NCBI GenBank assembly: GCA_944351345.1
Contig: CALVPO010000057.1
Span: forward strand, 1-8,626
DNA length: 8,626 nucleotides
Direction: 5' to 3'
Source of the DNA: an uncultured Bacilli bacterium
Lineage (GTDB): Bacteria; Bacillota_I; Bacilli_A; RF39; UBA660
The first letter of the stretch is position 1. Every line of letters begins with the position of its first letter. The position numbers and the translations under genes are program-made. The notes below the pieces were generated by a model. That model saw only the letters and a list, made by a program, of their open reading frames with translations, was not told the DNA's origin and searched no databases. This document shows, piece after piece, positions 6,342 to 8,626 of this stretch.

Positions 6342-6971
6342 CTATTCTCCAATCATATTTAACATACTATTATTAGTTAAATATTCTAGTGTTCTATAAT
6401 ATGCTAATCTTGCAGTTGCATCTAGAATATATCCATTATCTAATAAATATTTAAATTCTTTTATATCAACTTCAATAAAACTTACAAATTCATCTTTATC
6501 TAGTGATTGATCATATTTTTTACGACAATCTAATGCTAATACTATGTGTATTTTTTCACCACTATATCCTAATGAAGGATAATAGCTATCAATTTTTATT
6601 TGTCTTTTGGCAACATACCCTGTTTCTTCTTTTAGTTCTCTTGCTGAGGCTGTTAATATATCTTCATTTTCTTCAATATATCCTGCTGGTAATTCTATAT
6701 CTACTTTTGTTTTTGTAGGTAGTGCTACTCGTGGTTGAATTACTAAAAGAATTTTTTTATCAGAAGTTATAGCAAACATAGCTACGGCATCTATGGCTCC
6801 TACTCTTCTTATTACACTTTCTCTTCTTATTGTTTCATTATTATTTAATTGATAATAGCCTTCTTTTAATTTTAAAAAAGTAGTATTAGACTCTATTTCT
6901 TTATCGGTATAACTTATTACTTTTAAGTTATCAATTAAATCATCTATATATTTTATTTTTTTACTATCCAT
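6342..6971 (-). CDS. NUDIX hydrolase, NudF-like ADP-ribose/ADP-sugar pyrophosphatase
   Basis: A 209-residue cytoplasmic hydrolase with a complete NUDIX box: G97, E103, R111-E112-L113, E115-E116 and G118-Y119 follow the GX5EX7REUXEEXGU pattern exactly. Upstream is a beta-rich N-terminal region (31-60) and VDIELPAGYIE (90-100). Downstream is YPSLGYSGEKIHIVLA (134-149), a pattern resembling ADP-ribose pyrophosphatases of the NudF group, which split ADP-ribose into AMP and ribose 5-phosphate. Substrate is inferred from these segments and could be another nucleoside diphosphate sugar. The ATG is three bases after the gpmI stop with only a weak AGAAAGAA ribosome binding site, so it may rely on reinitiation after gpmI. 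Its last codons carry the ribosome binding site of the carboxypeptidase gene. Confidence 0.9.
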   Translation of the reverse strand: MDSKKIKYIDDLIDNLKVISYTDKEIESNTTFLKLKEGYYQLNNNETIRRESVIRRVGAIDAVAMFAITSDKKILLVIQPRVALPTKTKVDIELPAGYIEENEDILTASARELKEETGYVAKRQIKIDSYYPSLGYSGEKIHIVLALDCRKKYDQSLDKDEFVSFIEVDIKEFKYLLDNGYILDATARLAYYRTLEYLTNNSMLNMIGE

Positions 6972-6974
6972 ATA

Positions 6975-8483
6975 TTATATTCTTTCTATTAGGCTATTAC
7001 CTGTCATTTCTTTTGGAATTTTTATTCCCATAATGTCTAATATACTACAAGCTATATCACCTAATTTTCCATCTTTTACTTTTAGAGTTTTATCACAGAC
7101 AATAAATGGTACTTTATTAGTTGTGTGTTGTGTATTTATTGTTCCATCATCATTAATCATAACTTCACAATTACCATGATCAGCTGTTACTATTAAAGTA
7201 TACTCATCTAAATCTATATTGTTTAATATTTTCCCTAGACAATCATCTAATGTCTCAACAGCCTTAACTGCTGCATCATAATTACCTGTATGTCCAACCA
7301 TATCACCATTAGCAAAATTTAATACTATTAATTCAGGCTTGTTTGTAGTTATTTCTTTTATTAAATTATCTGTTATTTCAAACGCACTCATTTCTGGAGC
7401 TAAATCATATGTACTAACTTTTGGTGAATTTATTAATATTCTCTTACACTGAGATAATTTTTTTTCTACTCCACCATCAAAGAAATATGTTACATGAGCA
7501 TACTTTTCTGTTTCAGCTATTCTTAATTGACTTATATTATTAGTACTAATATATTCTCCTAAAGTATTTATTAATTCTTCTATTTTATAAGCATTAAGAC
7601 ATTTTACTGACTCAGCTACAGGCATCATAGTAACCATTTTTATATTAGATAAATTGCTATTATCAAAAAATGAAAAATCACTATTAGTTAAACTAGTTCC
7701 AATTTCTCTTATTCTATCAGGTCTAAAATTAAAACATATTATCCCATCATTTTTTTCAATAAGTCCTTTTTTATTAATTACTGCTGGAATGATAAATTCA
7801 TCTGTTATTTCATTATCTTGATTATGTTGCCAGCAATCTAATGCACTTTTATATTCTTCGCCTATCCCTAGAGTCATTGCATCATAAGTTTTTTTTAATC
7901 TATCATAGTTATTATCTCTATCCATAGCATAATATCTACCACTTACTGTAGCAATGCTGCCAACTTTAGTATTTTCTAATTTATCTTCTAGCATATTTAT
8001 ATAATTTTTTCCAGAATATGGGCTAGTATCTCTTCCATCCATAAAAATATGAATATAAACATTACTTAAATTATTTTTTTTCACCATATCTATTAGTGCT
8101 AATAAATGATTGATATGTGAATGTATTCCACCATCGCTTAATAGCCCCATTATGTGTAATTTACTATTGTTATTTTTTGTATGATTAATTACTTCTAAAA
8201 TATTTTTATTTTGAAAAAATGTTTTATCTTTTATTTTAGAATTTATTAGTCCTAATGGTTGATAAACTATTCTTCCAGCTCCTATATTAGTGTGACCTAC
8301 TTCACTGTTACCCATTTGTCCTGCTGGTAAACCTACTTCTTCGCCTGATGCATCTAATTTACTATTTGGATAATTATTTAATAAACTATCTATATTTGGT
8401 TTTTTAGCATTTAAAAATGCATTTCCATCCTTTTTTTTGCTAATTCCTACACCATCTAAAATACATAATAATACTTTTTTCAT
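6975..8483 (-). CDS. gpmI: 2,3-bisphosphoglycerate-independent phosphoglycerate mutase
   Basis: A 502-residue, full-length, manganese-dependent glycolytic enzyme interconverting 3- and 2-phosphoglycerate in the cytoplasm. The alkaline-phosphatase-type domain supplies metal ligands D10, S60 (the phosphoserine nucleophile, in MGNSEVGH), D394 and H398 (NGDMVGH), D435 and H436 (TADHGN), and H453. The inserted phosphotransferase domain shows H121 (GGIHSH) and R151-D152 (DGRDTSP), plus FRPDRIREI. Spacing agrees with the Bacillus enzyme, being two residues shorter near the N-terminus and nine near the C-terminus. The ATG lies about 10 bases after TGGAGATGAT, a good match to the 16S anti-Shine-Dalgarno. 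It is the first gene of a four-gene unit with NUDIX, carboxypeptidase and BI-1. The usual glycolytic neighbour eno does not follow it; genes before it lie outside the window. Confidence 0.97.
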   Translation of the reverse strand: MKKVLLCILDGVGISKKKDGNAFLNAKKPNIDSLLNNYPNSKLDASGEEVGLPAGQMGNSEVGHTNIGAGRIVYQPLGLINSKIKDKTFFQNKNILEVINHTKNNNSKLHIMGLLSDGGIHSHINHLLALIDMVKKNNLSNVYIHIFMDGRDTSPYSGKNYINMLEDKLENTKVGSIATVSGRYYAMDRDNNYDRLKKTYDAMTLGIGEEYKSALDCWQHNQDNEITDEFIIPAVINKKGLIEKNDGIICFNFRPDRIREIGTSLTNSDFSFFDNSNLSNIKMVTMMPVAESVKCLNAYKIEELINTLGEYISTNNISQLRIAETEKYAHVTYFFDGGVEKKLSQCKRILINSPKVSTYDLAPEMSAFEITDNLIKEITTNKPELIVLNFANGDMVGHTGNYDAAVKAVETLDDCLGKILNNIDLDEYTLIVTADHGNCEVMINDDGTINTQHTTNKVPFIVCDKTLKVKDGKLGDIACSILDIMGIKIPKEMTGNSLIERI

Positions 8484-8509
8484 ACATTATCATCTCCAGT
8501 TATTATTTT

Positions 8510-8538
8510 ACTATAAATATTTGATTTATTCAAGAAAA
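8510..8538 (-). promoter_or_regulatory. Weak candidate promoter for the gpmI operon
   Basis: On the minus strand TATAGT (8510-8515) matches five of six -10 positions, and TTTTCT (8533-8538) lies 17 bp upstream with a poor -35 match. The start would fall near 8503, about 20 bases before the gpmI ATG, leaving room for the ribosome binding site. The preceding hairpin (8573-8612) supports a new transcription start in this gap, but in AT-rich DNA the boxes themselves are weak evidence. Confidence 0.3.
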
Positions 8539-8572
8539 GCTTTAATGGTGGGTGTAAATTTTTTTCGCAGGT

Positions 8573-8614
8573 AAAATAGTAGTTAATGGTATATATGATT
8601 AACTACTATTTTTT
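8573..8614 (-). terminator. 15-bp hairpin upstream of gpmI, probable (bidirectional) terminator
   Basis: Bases 8573-8587 and 8598-8612 are exact reverse complements (15 bp, core ATAGTAGTTAAT) around the 10-base loop GGTATATATG. Read on the minus strand it is followed by TTTT then ACCTGCG. Read on the plus strand it is followed by TTTTTTCTATTTTG, a better T-tract. Because every gene in view is on the minus strand, the likeliest role is to end a minus-strand gene lying right of the window. It may work in both directions. Confidence 0.65.
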
Positions 8615-8626
8615 CTATTTTGTCCC

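Noticed and set aside
62..6718. Plus-strand open frames of 62-80 codons (for example 62-268, 2220-2408, 5021-5263, 5300-5524, 6503-6718)
   Set aside because: All lie antisense within, or almost entirely within, well-supported minus-strand genes, have no family resemblance, and mirror the codons of the real genes.
8545..8574. Nine-codon plus-strand ORF (MVGVNFFRR) ending right before the 8573-8612 hairpin, as a leader peptide
   Set aside because: No ribosome binding site, no gene downstream in the window on that strand, and the frame is simply open antisense sequence running on from gpmI.
1..8626. Mobile element, prophage or CRISPR array
   Set aside because: No transposase, integrase or phage structural gene, no direct-repeat array and no target-site duplication was seen.

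Overview
The window is a compact stretch of a very AT-rich bacterial chromosome. All nine protein genes lie on the minus strand. The low G+C, the strong GGAGG-type ribosome binding sites, short intergenic gaps, Lys/Asn/Ile-rich proteins and the presence of a rubrerythrin together suggest an anaerobic low-GC Firmicute (a Bacilli- or Clostridia-like gut-type lineage). A VanY-type D,D-carboxypeptidase implies a peptidoglycan wall, so it is unlikely to be a true wall-less Mollicute. The tryptophan codons checked are TGG and no gene stops at TGA. The species cannot be named from the sequence alone.

Reading in the direction of transcription (right to left): a strong hairpin at the right edge probably closes an upstream unit. 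Then comes gpmI (glycolytic phosphoglycerate mutase), a NudF-like NUDIX ADP-sugar pyrophosphatase, a membrane-anchored VanY-like carboxypeptidase and a Bax-inhibitor-1/YetJ family membrane protein. Their gaps are 3, 1 and 19 bases, so they look like one operon, and it ends at a clear intrinsic terminator (4802-4836).

The second unit starts with an Abi_2/AbiF-like HEPN protein, preceded by a 12-bp perfect inverted repeat. It continues at 12- and 15-base gaps into a membrane-anchored HtrA serine protease and a stand-alone NnrD (NAD(P)H-hydrate dehydratase). The Abi gene and its leader hairpin are the most interesting part of the window, because this family has been reported as an RNA-antitoxin toxin related to the ancestors of Cas13.

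The left part holds a membrane-anchored protein with two thioredoxin-like folds, only the first with a CxxC, and then rubrerythrin (rbr). The rbr gene has its own extended -10 promoter and a 12-bp perfect dyad at the predicted 5' end of its transcript. Apart from the Abi system the content is mostly housekeeping: glycolysis, nucleotide and NAD repair, wall and envelope quality control, and peroxide defence. No tRNA, rRNA, CRISPR array or insertion sequence was found. The longest gap between genes is 205 bases. Four genes (nnrD, abi, BI-1, vanY-like) have GTG or TTG triplets upstream of an internal ATG. I chose starts by ribosome binding site, moving three of them to the ATG.
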